Origin: Qipengyuania sphaerica
GTDB taxonomy: Bacteria; Pseudomonadota; Alphaproteobacteria; Sphingomonadales; Sphingomonadaceae
Reading direction: 5' to 3'
DNA length: 64,000 bases
Assembly: GCF_019711595.1 (NCBI RefSeq)
Contig: NZ_JAIGNR010000003.1
Span: 248,001 to 312,000, forward strand
Numbering within the stretch: position 1 is the stretch's first letter; every line of letters begins with the position of its first letter. The notes beneath the pieces were generated by a model. It did not search any database, was not told the DNA's origin, and worked only from the letters and a program-made list of their open reading frames with translations. Position numbers and translations under genes: made by a program. Of the stretch, positions 17,345 through 25,413 are shown piece after piece.

Positions 17345-17638
17345 ATGGCCGACATCGAGATCACGCTGGAGGAGGGCGAGACCAAGGGCCGCTATGTGCA
17401 CCGCACCGCATCTGGCGACGAGGCCGAGGTCACGTTTTCACGCGTCAATCCGACGAGGATCATCGTCGATCACACCGGCGTTCCGGAAAGCATGCGCGGG
17501 CAGGGTATCGGCGAGGCACTGGCCGAACATGTCGTCGAGGATGCCCGCTCCAAGGGCATCACGATTATCCCGCTTTGCCCCTTCTTCAAGGCCATGGCCC
17601 AGCGCAACGAAAGCTGGCAGGACGTCGTCGAACTCTAG
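17345..17638 (+). CDS. GNAT-fold protein (YjdJ/NATD1 type)
   Basis: 97 residues with the short acetyltransferase fold of the YjdJ family. The acetyl-CoA pyrophosphate loop is visible as VPESMRGQGIGEALAEHV (R/Q-x-x-G-x-G/A), followed by ARSKGITIIPLCPFFKAMAQRN. The acceptor is unknown. It starts 14 nt after thiG and is probably co-transcribed with it. A GGAGAT ribosome site precedes the ATG. Confidence 0.85.
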   Translation: MADIEITLEEGETKGRYVHRTASGDEAEVTFSRVNPTRIIVDHTGVPESMRGQGIGEALAEHVVEDARSKGITIIPLCPFFKAMAQRNESWQDVVEL

Positions 17639-17673
17639 CGTTTACGCGGTTTTCGCCGCCCCACCACAAAAAA

Positions 17674-17717
17674 TTAACCATATTGGCGGAGATTGAGATT
17701 CGACAGGGAGTCGAATC
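17674..17717 (+). promoter_or_regulatory. CtrA half-site, three GANTC sites and a Shine-Dalgarno hairpin
   Basis: TTAACCAT (17674-17681) matches the CtrA half-site. GATTC (17697-17701), GAGTC (17708-17712) and GAATC (17713-17717) are CcrM methylation targets within 21 nt. The same bases form an inverted repeat: GATTCGAC (17697-17704) pairs with GTCGAATC (17710-17717), the AGGGA loop holds the ribosome site, and the ATG at 17718 abuts the stem. Confidence 0.6.
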
Positions 17718-18245
17718 ATGGCCGTTACCAATGCCGCATCGCTGACCATTGCCGAAATGCGCGAGTTCGCCAGCTTCACCGCCGCCGAGCAGCGCTATAT
17801 CCGCCGCAGCCTCGACATCGGCCTCGGCCGCAACGATGCCTTCCGCATCTGGGGCCGCACGCAGGGAGAAACCGCCGCGATCCGCAGCCAGTATGTCGCC
17901 TACCAGGAACTCAAGAGCCTGCGCGGTGCGATACCGCACGAATCGGGTTTCGACGCGATCGAGAGCTTCATCGGCAAGATCACGCGCGTCGCCGCCTTCG
18001 ACCTCGCGCAGGAACGGATCGAGTGCTTCTCGGCCTTCCGCTTCCTTTACGAACGCCTGCTCGGAGCCGAAGCGCGCCCGTGGTTGCCGAGCGCCTTCTG
18101 CGCCGCCGCCGCATTGCCGCAGATCCGCCCCGAACGCCGCAAGATGCTCCTCCAGTCGCTGAGCGAAGCCGCCGCGACCGCGCCCGGCTGGTCCGACCGC
18201 GCGCCGAGCTTCTATCCCGAATTCATCGAGGAACTAGCGGCCTAA
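17718..18245 (+). CDS. Conserved protein of unknown function, mostly helical
   Basis: 175 residues, no signal peptide or membrane helix. The sequence looks alpha-helical with Ala/Glu/Arg-rich amphipathic segments (SLTIAEMREFASFTAAEQRYIRR, ESFIGKITRVAAFDLAQERIECFSAFRFLYERLL). I do not recognise the family. The upstream motifs (CtrA half-site, three GANTC sites, hairpin over the ribosome site) suggest cell-cycle control. Its stop overlaps that of the convergent aquaporin gene (18242-18245), so no separate terminators exist. Confidence 0.7.
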   Translation: MAVTNAASLTIAEMREFASFTAAEQRYIRRSLDIGLGRNDAFRIWGRTQGETAAIRSQYVAYQELKSLRGAIPHESGFDAIESFIGKITRVAAFDLAQERIECFSAFRFLYERLLGAEARPWLPSAFCAAAALPQIRPERRKMLLQSLSEAAATAPGWSDRAPSFYPEFIEELAA

Positions 18246-18934
18246 TTGGCGTCCGGAGCGAGGCTCGCTTCCTCGCTTCCGCCGCTTTTCCATCCGAAGA
18301 TTCGCTCGGCCACGAGCCAGGCGAGGACGGCACCTGCAATCTGGCTGGCGATGAACGCCGGAGCGTCGGCGGGTGCTATGCCTGAAAAGCTGTCGGTGAA
18401 GGCTCGCCCGATCGTAACTGCCGGGTTTGCGAATGAAGTCGAGGCGGTGAACCAGTAGCCCGCCACGATCACGAGCGCGACGGCTGCCGGCACAGCCTCG
18501 GGCCGGGCCCGGATCGCACCGATAATCGTGAAGACGAGCGCGAATGTCGCCACGCCTTCGGACAGCCATTGCGAAGGGCCGGTGCGTACATTGGTCGAAA
18601 GCTGGACGAGATCGACATCGAACATGGCGTGCGCGAGGAAAGCGCCGCCAACGCCTCCCGCGACCTGCACCATGACGAACCACAGCGATGGGACTGCACC
18701 GATATCGCGCCGCAGCAGAAAGGCCAGAGTTACGGCCGGATTGAAATGCGCGCCCGACACCGGGCCCAGGATCGTGATGAGCACGTAGAGGATCGCGCCG
18801 GTCGCGATCGTATTGGCGAGCAGCGCGACGCCGAAGTTCTCGGGCGACAGCGTCTCCGCCATGATTCCAGAGCCGACCACGGTCGCCACCAGCAGCAGTG
18901 TGCCGAGAAATTCGCTCGCCAGCTTCGCTCCCAC
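18242..18934 (-). CDS. Aquaporin / MIP-family channel, AqpS-like
   Basis: A 230-residue inner-membrane channel with six transmembrane helices and both NPA loops: HFNPAVTLAF (Asn65) and FANPAVTIGR (Asn170). In water- and glycerol-selective channels the second NPA is followed by Arg (NPAR), which lines the ar/R filter; here it is Val, as in Sinorhizobium AqpS, an arsenite channel. This suggests permeability to metalloids or other solutes rather than strict water selectivity. No ars gene is nearby. Confidence 0.88.
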   Translation of the reverse strand: MGAKLASEFLGTLLLVATVVGSGIMAETLSPENFGVALLANTIATGAILYVLITILGPVSGAHFNPAVTLAFLLRRDIGAVPSLWFVMVQVAGGVGGAFLAHAMFDVDLVQLSTNVRTGPSQWLSEGVATFALVFTIIGAIRARPEAVPAAVALVIVAGYWFTASTSFANPAVTIGRAFTDSFSGIAPADAPAFIASQIAGAVLAWLVAERIFGWKSGGSEEASLAPDAN

Positions 18935-18960
18935 CGATCCCTCCTGCTTGTCGTCCGACC

Positions 18961-19341
18961 CTAAAGCTCTTCGACGATCAGATACGTCACCGTGGTCTCA
19001 CCCACATTGACCACCTCGTGCCACGTCACTCCGTCGCTCGTATAGTCCGAGCCGGTCGCGAGCGTCGCGGTGCGCGTGCCGCGTTCGTCGGTCAGCTGCA
19101 TCGCGCCGCCGCTCAGCGCGTAGCCGTAATGCGGGGGATGGTAGTGCCGCTCGTGACCCACTCCGGGCGGAAAGGTGCAGCGAAGGACACGGTGGGTATC
19201 GGTCTGGTGTTCAAGGGCGCAGACGCGCGCCCCGTTCCAGCCCGCCTCGAGCGCCGAAGGCAGCGCGTCGCTGACGTGCTGCACGCCCGTGCAAGCGCCC
19301 AGCGCCAGCGGCGCGGCAAGTATTATCCTTGGAAATCGCAT
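18961..19341 (-). CDS. Cupin-domain lipoprotein
   Basis: 126 residues. The N-terminus MRFPRIILAAPLALGAC ends in a lipobox (LALGAC). The mature part is a small cupin: ERHYHPPHYGYALSGGAMQLTDERG contains the His-rich metal motif (HYHPPHYGY), and DGVTWHEVVNVGETTVTYLIVE is the second cupin block. The function is unknown. It starts 2 nt after the acyl-CoA synthetase stop, so it is in the same leftward operon. Confidence 0.78.
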   Translation of the reverse strand: MRFPRIILAAPLALGACTGVQHVSDALPSALEAGWNGARVCALEHQTDTHRVLRCTFPPGVGHERHYHPPHYGYALSGGAMQLTDERGTRTATLATGSDYTSDGVTWHEVVNVGETTVTYLIVEEL

Positions 19342-19343
19342 AT

Positions 19344-21146
19344 TTAGCTGCGGTAAAGCCCGTCGAGCCGCTCGCCGTAGCGGTCCTTGATCTTGTGGCG
19401 GCGGATTTTCATCGAGGGGGTCATTTCCTCGTTCTCGATCGTGAAACCTTCGTCAGCGAAAGCGAACTGGCGAACCTTCTCGATGACCGAGAGGTCCTTG
19501 TTCACCCGGTCGACCGCCTTGCGCACCGCGCCCTTGAACTCGGGATCGTCCTGTAGCGCCTTCATGTCGAACTTCTTGCCGTTGGCCTTGGCCCAGTCGA
19601 CTGCCCATTCGGCATCGGGCACGATAAGTCCGACGATATAGGGCCGCTTGTCGCCTGCCACCATCGCCTGGCCGATCTCGGGCTGCAACGTCAGCATGCC
19701 CTCGACCTTCTGCGGGGCGATATTGTCGCCCTTGTCGTTGACGATCATGTCCTTCTTGCGGTCGGTGATGACGATCCGGTCCTTCTCGTCGAGATGGCCG
19801 ATGTCGCCGGTGTGCAGCCAGCCGTCCTTGATCGTGCGCTCGGTCTCGGCCTCGTTCTGCCAATAGCCGTGCATCACCAGCTCGCCGCGGCACAGGATTT
19901 CACCGTCTTCGGCGATCTTCACGTCGACCCCGCGCATCGCCGGGCCGACCGAATGCATCGCGATGCCGGCCGCCGGACGGTTGCAGGCGATGACCGGACC
20001 CGCTTCGGTCTGGCCATAGCCCTGCAGCATGGTCAGCCCCATGCTTTCGAAAAAGATGCCGACTTCTGGGTTGAGCGGCGCGCCGCCCGAAACCATCGCC
20101 TTGATCCGCCCGCCGAAACGCTGGCGGATTTTCGGCTTCAACAGGCGGCCGACCACGAAATCCTTCGCGCCGTCACCGAACTTCGGATTGCCCTCTGCCC
20201 GGCGCTCGCCCACTTCGAGCGCGGTGTTCATCAGCTTTTCGGCCATGCCGCCCTGCTTGGTGACCTGCTTCATGATGCGTGTGCGCAGCACTTCGAACAG
20301 GCGCGGGACCACGACCATGATTGTGGGCCTGGTTTCCTCGATATTGCTGGCGAGCTTTTCGAGGCCTTCGGAATAGTAGATCTGCGCGCCGACGCTGATC
20401 GGCAGGTACTGGCCGCCGGTGTGCTCATAGGCATGGCTGGCAGGCAGGAAGGAGAGGAAGCGTTCCTCGTCGCTGATGCCGAAATCCTCGATCAGGATTT
20501 CCGCGGCGCCGGCAATGTTGCACAGGATCGCGCCATGGTGCTGCATCACGCCGCGCGGAGCACCGCCCGTGCCGCTGGTGTAGATGATGCAGGCGGTATC
20601 GCCGCGACCGATCTTCGAAATCCGCTCCTCGACCGCCTTGCGCGCGGCAGCGGCATCGCCAGCGACCAGATTGTCCCACTGGTGGAATGCGAAGCTGCCC
20701 GACTGCTGGCGGTGGAGGTCCTCGATGCCGATCACGTGCTCGGCGACGCCGCTCGCCTGCAACGCGCCGTGCAGCGGCCCCAGCAGCTTCTCGGTCGAGA
20801 CGATGACCGCCTTGGCGCCCGAATTGTCGAGGATGTGGACGTGGTCGCGCTCGGTATTGGTGATGTAGGTCGGCACGCTGATGCAGCCTGCGGCCATGAT
20901 CGCCAGGTCGGCGATGCACCATTCGGGGCGGTTTTCGGAGACGAGGCAGACGCGGTCGCCGTCCTTCAGGCCCAGCCCGCGCAGGGCCTCGGCAAGCAGG
21001 CAGAGTTTCTCTGCCGCTTCACCCCAGCTGATGGTCTGCCATTCGCCATTGATCTTGGCACCGAGGAAGGCGCGGTCGGGGCGCTCATCGGCGCGCTTCA
21101 GGAAAAGTTCGACCAGATTATTGGCGGAATCGATATCCGACAGCAC
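19344..21146 (-). CDS. Long-chain fatty-acid-CoA ligase (AMP-forming)
   Basis: A 600-residue ANL-superfamily enzyme of the long-chain acyl-CoA synthetase group (COG1022-like), activating fatty acids to acyl-CoA. Seen: P-loop YTSGTGGAPRGVM, LPASHAYEHTGG, GYGQTEAGPV, GWLHTGDIGHLDEKDRIVITDRKKDMI and a C-terminal catalytic-lysine region MTPSMKIRRHKIKDRY. The P-loop has Gly and Arg where the common form has Thr and Lys (SGTTGxPKG). It may feed the beta-oxidation or sphingolipid pathways (inference). Confidence 0.9.
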   Translation of the reverse strand: MLSDIDSANNLVELFLKRADERPDRAFLGAKINGEWQTISWGEAAEKLCLLAEALRGLGLKDGDRVCLVSENRPEWCIADLAIMAAGCISVPTYITNTERDHVHILDNSGAKAVIVSTEKLLGPLHGALQASGVAEHVIGIEDLHRQQSGSFAFHQWDNLVAGDAAAARKAVEERISKIGRGDTACIIYTSGTGGAPRGVMQHHGAILCNIAGAAEILIEDFGISDEERFLSFLPASHAYEHTGGQYLPISVGAQIYYSEGLEKLASNIEETRPTIMVVVPRLFEVLRTRIMKQVTKQGGMAEKLMNTALEVGERRAEGNPKFGDGAKDFVVGRLLKPKIRQRFGGRIKAMVSGGAPLNPEVGIFFESMGLTMLQGYGQTEAGPVIACNRPAAGIAMHSVGPAMRGVDVKIAEDGEILCRGELVMHGYWQNEAETERTIKDGWLHTGDIGHLDEKDRIVITDRKKDMIVNDKGDNIAPQKVEGMLTLQPEIGQAMVAGDKRPYIVGLIVPDAEWAVDWAKANGKKFDMKALQDDPEFKGAVRKAVDRVNKDLSVIEKVRQFAFADEGFTIENEEMTPSMKIRRHKIKDRYGERLDGLYRS

Positions 21147-21246
21147 AGGCAGGCTCCTCAGCTACGTCTATTCTTTTGTTGTGCGACCAACGAAGCGCAG
21201 GGGCTTAGGCTCCCGCTGCCGATCCGGCAAGTGGATGGGCGCGGCT

Positions 21247-22971
21247 TCAAGGCATGTCCAGATAACCCTCTAGACGGGGATCGCGCGCACTCTGCCATTC
21301 ACCGTCGCGCAAGAGGAGCGCTCCGCCCTTGATCGGTGCCTGGCGGACGAAAATCTCTTGGTGGCCGAGATTCCGGAAGGCATCCTGCGCCGAAGCAAGC
21401 CAGGTGCCTTCTTCGAGAAGGACGCGGCCTCCGAATGCCATCAGGAAAGGTAGGCGCAGCGATTCCTCCGCCGACAGGCCGAAATCGATCGCGCCGATAA
21501 TTGCCCGTGCGGTGGTGACCGGGATGGTGCTGCCGCCTGCCGCGCCGACCGCCATGAACGGGCGGCCCTGCGGGTCGTAAACGACTGTCGGAGACATCGA
21601 GGAGCGTGGCCGCTTCCCGCCCTCGACACGGTTTGCCACTAGTCGGCCGTCGACAGTCGGCGAACGGCTGAAATCGGTGAGTTCGTTATTGAGGTAATAG
21701 CCCCCCACCATCAGCCCCGATCCGAAGGCACTTTCAATCGTCGAGGTGTAGCTGACCATCACGTTCCGGCTGTCTACCACCGCGAAATGCGATGTGCCTT
21801 GTTCCACCGGCTCGTCGCCATCGGCCAGCGCCATGGGTGCACCGCGCGGGCGGCCCGCCTCGACAAGGCCGAGCGATCTGTCGCTCGATATCAGGGCGCT
21901 GCGCTCGGCGAGATAGGATTTCTCGAGCAGGCCTTCGACCGGCACGGTGATGAAATCGCTATCGGCAAGGTAAAGCTCGCGGTCGGCATAGGCGAGCCGC
22001 TGCGATTCGAGGAACAGGTGCCAGGTCACCGGATTTTCCGCGCCCAGTGCCGATAGATCGAAGCGTTCGAGCTGGCCCAGCATCTGCTGCACCGCGATCC
22101 CGCCCGAAGTCGGCGGGCCCATCGAGCAAATGCGATATGCGCGGTAGGTCGAGCAAACGGCGCCGCGTTGCTTGGCCTCGTACCCAGCGACGTCCTGATA
22201 GGTCATTGCGCCACTGTGCGGAGTGTCGGCGGCGACGGTGGTGGCCAGTTCGAGCGCGTGCTCGCCCGAATAGAATGCCTTGGCCCCACCGGCGGCAATC
22301 CGCGCGAAGGTCTTCGCCAGCGCTTCGTTTCTGACCAGCGTTCCGATAGGCAAGGGTTCGCCATCGGGTCCGTAGAAAAGATCTTTCGCCGCCTCGCTAT
22401 GGCCGCCCGTCATCCGCGACCGACCAAGCGCATCGTGCATGCGCGGATTGATCTGGAAGCCCTCGCGCGCAAGCCGGATGGCGGGCTCGAACAATGTCGC
22501 CCAGTCGAGGTTGCCGAATTCGGAGTGAGCCTTGGCGGCGAGCGCGACATTGCCGGGAACGCCCACGCTCAACCCGCTGCGGACCGAAACGGCGAAACCT
22601 GGCACCTTGCCATTTTCGTCGAGGAACCAGTCGGGCGTCGCGCCTGCCGGAGCCGTCTCGCGGCCATCGACGGTCGTGACATGGCCACCGGGCTCCCCGC
22701 GAACGAAGAATCCTCCGCCGCCGATCCCCGAGCTTTGCGGTTCGACAACGGTCAGCGCGAGCATCACCGCGATCGCGGCATCGGTCGAATTGCCGCCCAT
22801 ACGCAGTATTTCCTCGCCCGCTTCCTGTGCGCGCGGATCAGCCGCCGTCACAGCGCCTTGCATGGGCTGCAGTATGCCGGGTGTCATCCCGAAGTCGGGG
22901 GCGTCAACGGGCGAAGTGGCGCAGGCCGAAAGGGCAAGCGCGGCGAGCGGCAGAGTGGCGAAGCGGATCAT
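21247..22971 (-). CDS. ggt: Gamma-glutamyltransferase
   Basis: A 574-residue N-terminal nucleophile hydrolase. The signal/lipobox ALALSAC (residues 11-17) suggests a periplasmic lipoprotein. The large subunit has ETAPAGATPDWF and GGGFFVRG; the autocleavage nucleophile Thr393 is in EQGTSHFAVVD, and GSTIPVTTARAI is in the small subunit. It hydrolyses glutathione and gamma-glutamyl bonds. Its stop lies 100 nt from the upstream acyl-CoA synthetase start and it follows pyrD by 11 nt. Confidence 0.92.
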   Translation of the reverse strand: MIRFATLPLAALALSACATSPVDAPDFGMTPGILQPMQGAVTAADPRAQEAGEEILRMGGNSTDAAIAVMLALTVVEPQSSGIGGGGFFVRGEPGGHVTTVDGRETAPAGATPDWFLDENGKVPGFAVSVRSGLSVGVPGNVALAAKAHSEFGNLDWATLFEPAIRLAREGFQINPRMHDALGRSRMTGGHSEAAKDLFYGPDGEPLPIGTLVRNEALAKTFARIAAGGAKAFYSGEHALELATTVAADTPHSGAMTYQDVAGYEAKQRGAVCSTYRAYRICSMGPPTSGGIAVQQMLGQLERFDLSALGAENPVTWHLFLESQRLAYADRELYLADSDFITVPVEGLLEKSYLAERSALISSDRSLGLVEAGRPRGAPMALADGDEPVEQGTSHFAVVDSRNVMVSYTSTIESAFGSGLMVGGYYLNNELTDFSRSPTVDGRLVANRVEGGKRPRSSMSPTVVYDPQGRPFMAVGAAGGSTIPVTTARAIIGAIDFGLSAEESLRLPFLMAFGGRVLLEEGTWLASAQDAFRNLGHQEIFVRQAPIKGGALLLRDGEWQSARDPRLEGYLDMP

Positions 22972-22982
22972 CGTGGCGAAGG

Positions 22983-24011
22983 CTATTCGCTTCCGACCGC
23001 CTCGGCAATCGAGGAAAATCCGTCGCGCTTCATCAGGCGCTCCAGCCCGCGCGTGATGCGCTTCGGCAGGCCCGGCCCTTCATAGACCATCGCGCTGTAA
23101 AGCTGCACGAGGCTCGCGCCTGCGCGAATGCGCGCCCATGCATCCTCGGCGCTGGCAATGCCTCCGACACCGACGAGCGGGATAGTGCCGCCGGTCGCCT
23201 TGGAAAAATCGCGAATGCGTTGGAGGGCGAGGTCCTTGAGCGGAGCGCCCGAGAGCCCGCCTGCCTCGTCCTTGTGATGCGAGCGCAGCGGAGGACGCGA
23301 GATGGTCGTGTTCGACACGATGAGCGCGCCGAGCTTCTTGTCGGCGGCGATCCGCGCGATGGCTTCGATGTCGGCGGGTTCGAGATCGGGAGCGACCTTG
23401 AGGAAGACCGGCGGGCCGAGCTCGCCGCGCGCCTCGAACACGGCATCGAGCAGACCGGTCAGCGCGCTCTCGTCCTGCAGCGCCCGCAGGCCCGGCGTAT
23501 TGGGACTGGAGATGTTGACCGCCAAATAGGTCGCAAGCGGTGCCATGATGCGGGTCATCTCCGCATAGTCGGCGATGCGGTCTTCGCTGTCCTTGTTCGC
23601 GCCAATATTGATTCCGAGAACGCCGGGCCGGCCCTTGCGCGCCGCGAGGCGCTCTCGCGCTGCCTCTGCTCCGCCATTGTTGAATCCCATCCGGTTGATC
23701 ACCGCGCGGTCCTCGACCAGCCGGAACAGGCGCGGCCTGGGATTGCCAGCCTGCGGGCGCGGAGTGATCGAGCCGACCTCGGCGAACCCGAAGCCCAGCG
23801 CGAGCAGTTTGTCCGGGACCTCGCCATCCTTGTCGAAGCCTGCCGCCATGCCGAGCGGGTTGGGAAATTCGATCCCGGCGATTTCAGTCGCCAACACGCT
23901 CGACTCGCAGGGCTGCCCCATCGGCGCCGCTTTCAACGCGGCCACGGTGAGTCGGTGCGCACGCTCCGGATCGAGCGCGAACAGGGCTGGGCGGGCTAGA
24001 TCGAAGAGCAT
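22983..24011 (-). CDS. pyrD: Dihydroorotate dehydrogenase (quinone), class 2
   Basis: A 342-residue FMN enzyme of pyrimidine synthesis, membrane-associated and quinone-linked. Seen: LFALDPERAHRLTVAALKA at the N-terminus (class 2 extension), FPNPLGMAAGFDKDGEV, EVGSITPRPQAGNPRPRLFRL, NRMGFNNGGAE, VNISSPNTPGLR with the catalytic serine, and GVGGIASAEDA. Length is normal. It is the first gene of the leftward run pyrD-ggt. Confidence 0.94.
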   Translation of the reverse strand: MLFDLARPALFALDPERAHRLTVAALKAAPMGQPCESSVLATEIAGIEFPNPLGMAAGFDKDGEVPDKLLALGFGFAEVGSITPRPQAGNPRPRLFRLVEDRAVINRMGFNNGGAEAARERLAARKGRPGVLGINIGANKDSEDRIADYAEMTRIMAPLATYLAVNISSPNTPGLRALQDESALTGLLDAVFEARGELGPPVFLKVAPDLEPADIEAIARIAADKKLGALIVSNTTISRPPLRSHHKDEAGGLSGAPLKDLALQRIRDFSKATGGTIPLVGVGGIASAEDAWARIRAGASLVQLYSAMVYEGPGLPKRITRGLERLMKRDGFSSIAEAVGSE

Positions 24012-24139
24012 TGCGCGCGCCTATGGCGCAAGGAGAGTCCAGTGTCGAGCAACACAATGTCCCGGCGCGAGGCGCTTTTGTAAAATTCCGCCAAAATGCT
24101 TTGGAGCATCAATCCATGTCGCGTGCATACAATCAATTG

Positions 24140-24245
24140 TAACAGGGATTCGCTAGATATCCCCCTGCGACCCGAAGGGCTCGAGGCAGCAATGCAACGA
24201 GTTCTCACCTACAAGGGGCGGCTCCAAGTGGGCCGCCCTTTTTTT
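24140..24245 (+). ncRNA. Candidate intergenic small RNA (about 105 nt)
   Basis: The segment starts a few bases after a TACAAT -10-like box (24128-24133) and ends at a perfect rho-independent terminator, with no open reading frame and no upstream + strand gene that would need that terminator. Local stems are GGGAT/ATCCC (24145-24163) and CTGC-GA-CCC-GAA-GGG with GCAG (24164-24190). I do not recognise it as a known RNA family; a short leader of the AraC gene is the alternative. Confidence 0.4.
24216..24245 (+). terminator. Rho-independent terminator, no upstream protein gene
   Basis: Stem GGGCGGC (24216-24222) with GCCGCCC (24232-24238), loop of 9 nt, then seven Ts (24239-24245). The pyrD gene upstream runs the other way, so this terminator must end an RNA made from within 24012-24215. 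Confidence 0.85.
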
Positions 24246-24443
24246 GTGTTGCGTCCCCTGTGCCTCTTTCGGAAGGTTGTTTTCCGGCCCGGCCCCCACC
24301 CTCGATGATGGTGGAAAACGTTGACGCGTCGATTGCTGTGGCGCAAGCCAGCAGGTCACGAACATCCAAAATAGAAAAGCAACAGGGGCGCCGAAATAAA
24401 CGACCGGGGGCAATCGGGCGAAGAGCCATATGAATTCGAGTGG

Positions 24444-25313
24444 GTGGCATCGCCGCCCGATCTCGAACCATATCTCAATTCCCTCTACATCCTTCGCGTA
24501 GGCAGTCAGCCCGTTACGGACCGGATGCCGGCCTATTCCGGCCAGATGCTGCTCGTTTTGGACGGCGGCGGAGCCATGCGCTTCGCAAACGGAGGCCACG
24601 GAATGGCCAAGGGGCCTGTTTTCCAATGCCCCCTGACGCAGTCGCATGAATTCTCGCTCGAACCCAACACAAGGATGCTCGGCGTATCGCTCAACTTCAG
24701 GGGCTGGGCAGCGCTAACGGGGCTGGCGGTCGACGACTATTGCGACCGCTATGTGCCGATCGACAGAGGCCTCCGCCCGGAGCTTGCGCAGCGGACCGAG
24801 GACGTCGCGAAGAGAGCCGGTTCGGGCGACATGGACGAGGGTGCGGCGCTGGAAGAACTCGCCGCGATCGTCCGCGAAGGGATTTCGCAGCTCTCCGAAC
24901 GGCATTTGCAGGTGATCGACCGCACGCTCGAATGGTTGTCGTCCTCGCTAAAGCCGGAAATTGCCAATTTGCTGGACAAGCTCCCCTATTCCGAACGCCA
25001 GGTGCAGCGCCTCGTGACGCGGTTCTTCGGACAGCCGCCCGTTCGTCTGATCCGCCGCTACAGGGCCATTCGCGCCGCGACGCTGCTTGCGATGCCGGAA
25101 CTCTCGCCCAAGCTCGAGGCGGAGATCCGCGAGGCATTTTACGACCAGGCGCATATGATCAAGGAAATCCGCCACTTCACCGGGCGCACGCCGCGCCGCC
25201 TCCAGCCCAAGGTAGATTCGGTGGTGAAGGCCACGCTGGGCGAGCCGGGCTATGGCTCGGTCGACCTGTTCGGCGGCAACCAGGACGAGGAACTGGCAAA
25301 GAAGGGCGACTGA
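24444..25313 (+). CDS. AraC-family transcriptional regulator
   Basis: About 289 residues. The N-terminal half (to about 160) is an effector/dimerisation domain of unknown ligand. The C-terminal half (about 175-265) is the AraC double helix-turn-helix: SERQVQRLVTRFFGQPPVRLIRRYRAIRAATLL and QAHMIKEIRHFTGRTPRRL. The start is uncertain: GTG at 24444 has only a weak ribosome site, while the frame remains open to 24375 and reads plausibly (EEPYEFEWVASPPD) but has no ATG/GTG/TTG. It is transcribed toward the suf operon, with a gap of about 100 nt. Confidence 0.8.
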   Translation: MASPPDLEPYLNSLYILRVGSQPVTDRMPAYSGQMLLVLDGGGAMRFANGGHGMAKGPVFQCPLTQSHEFSLEPNTRMLGVSLNFRGWAALTGLAVDDYCDRYVPIDRGLRPELAQRTEDVAKRAGSGDMDEGAALEELAAIVREGISQLSERHLQVIDRTLEWLSSSLKPEIANLLDKLPYSERQVQRLVTRFFGQPPVRLIRRYRAIRAATLLAMPELSPKLEAEIREAFYDQAHMIKEIRHFTGRTPRRLQPKVDSVVKATLGEPGYGSVDLFGGNQDEELAKKGD

Positions 25314-25381
25314 CGTCTAGTTGCTAACGACTCGCAATTGGCGGTTTTCCGTTGAAAATCCCGGCCTCCGCTCATAGCTGG

Positions 25382-25408
25382 TTAATCGGACCGATATCGT
25401 CCGATTAA
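25382..25408. promoter_or_regulatory. Palindromic operator upstream of the suf regulator
   Basis: Perfect 10-bp arms TTAATCGGAC (25382-25391) and GTCCGATTAA (25399-25408) flank a 7-nt CGATATC centre, ending 5 nt before the regulator's ATG. The size and position fit an autoregulatory site for the Rrf2/IscR-type dimer encoded next. No ribosome site is visible between the palindrome and the ATG. Confidence 0.7.
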
Positions 25409-25413
25409 AAACT

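Larger units (their letters stand above)
24012..24443. other. Intergenic region with candidate small RNA and terminator
   Basis: No protein gene is supported here. From left to right I see an inverted repeat CCAAA-ATGC-TTTGG (24091-24104), a TACAAT -10-like hexamer (24128-24133), several short hairpins and a strong + strand terminator (24216-24245). A C-rich stretch with weak hairpins follows up to the AraC gene. The AraC reading frame itself is open from 24375. Confidence 0.6.

Noticed and set aside
19794-21332. A 512-residue frame opposite the acyl-CoA synthetase
   Set aside because: It is a shadow of the synthetase gene; no ribosome site and no family pattern.
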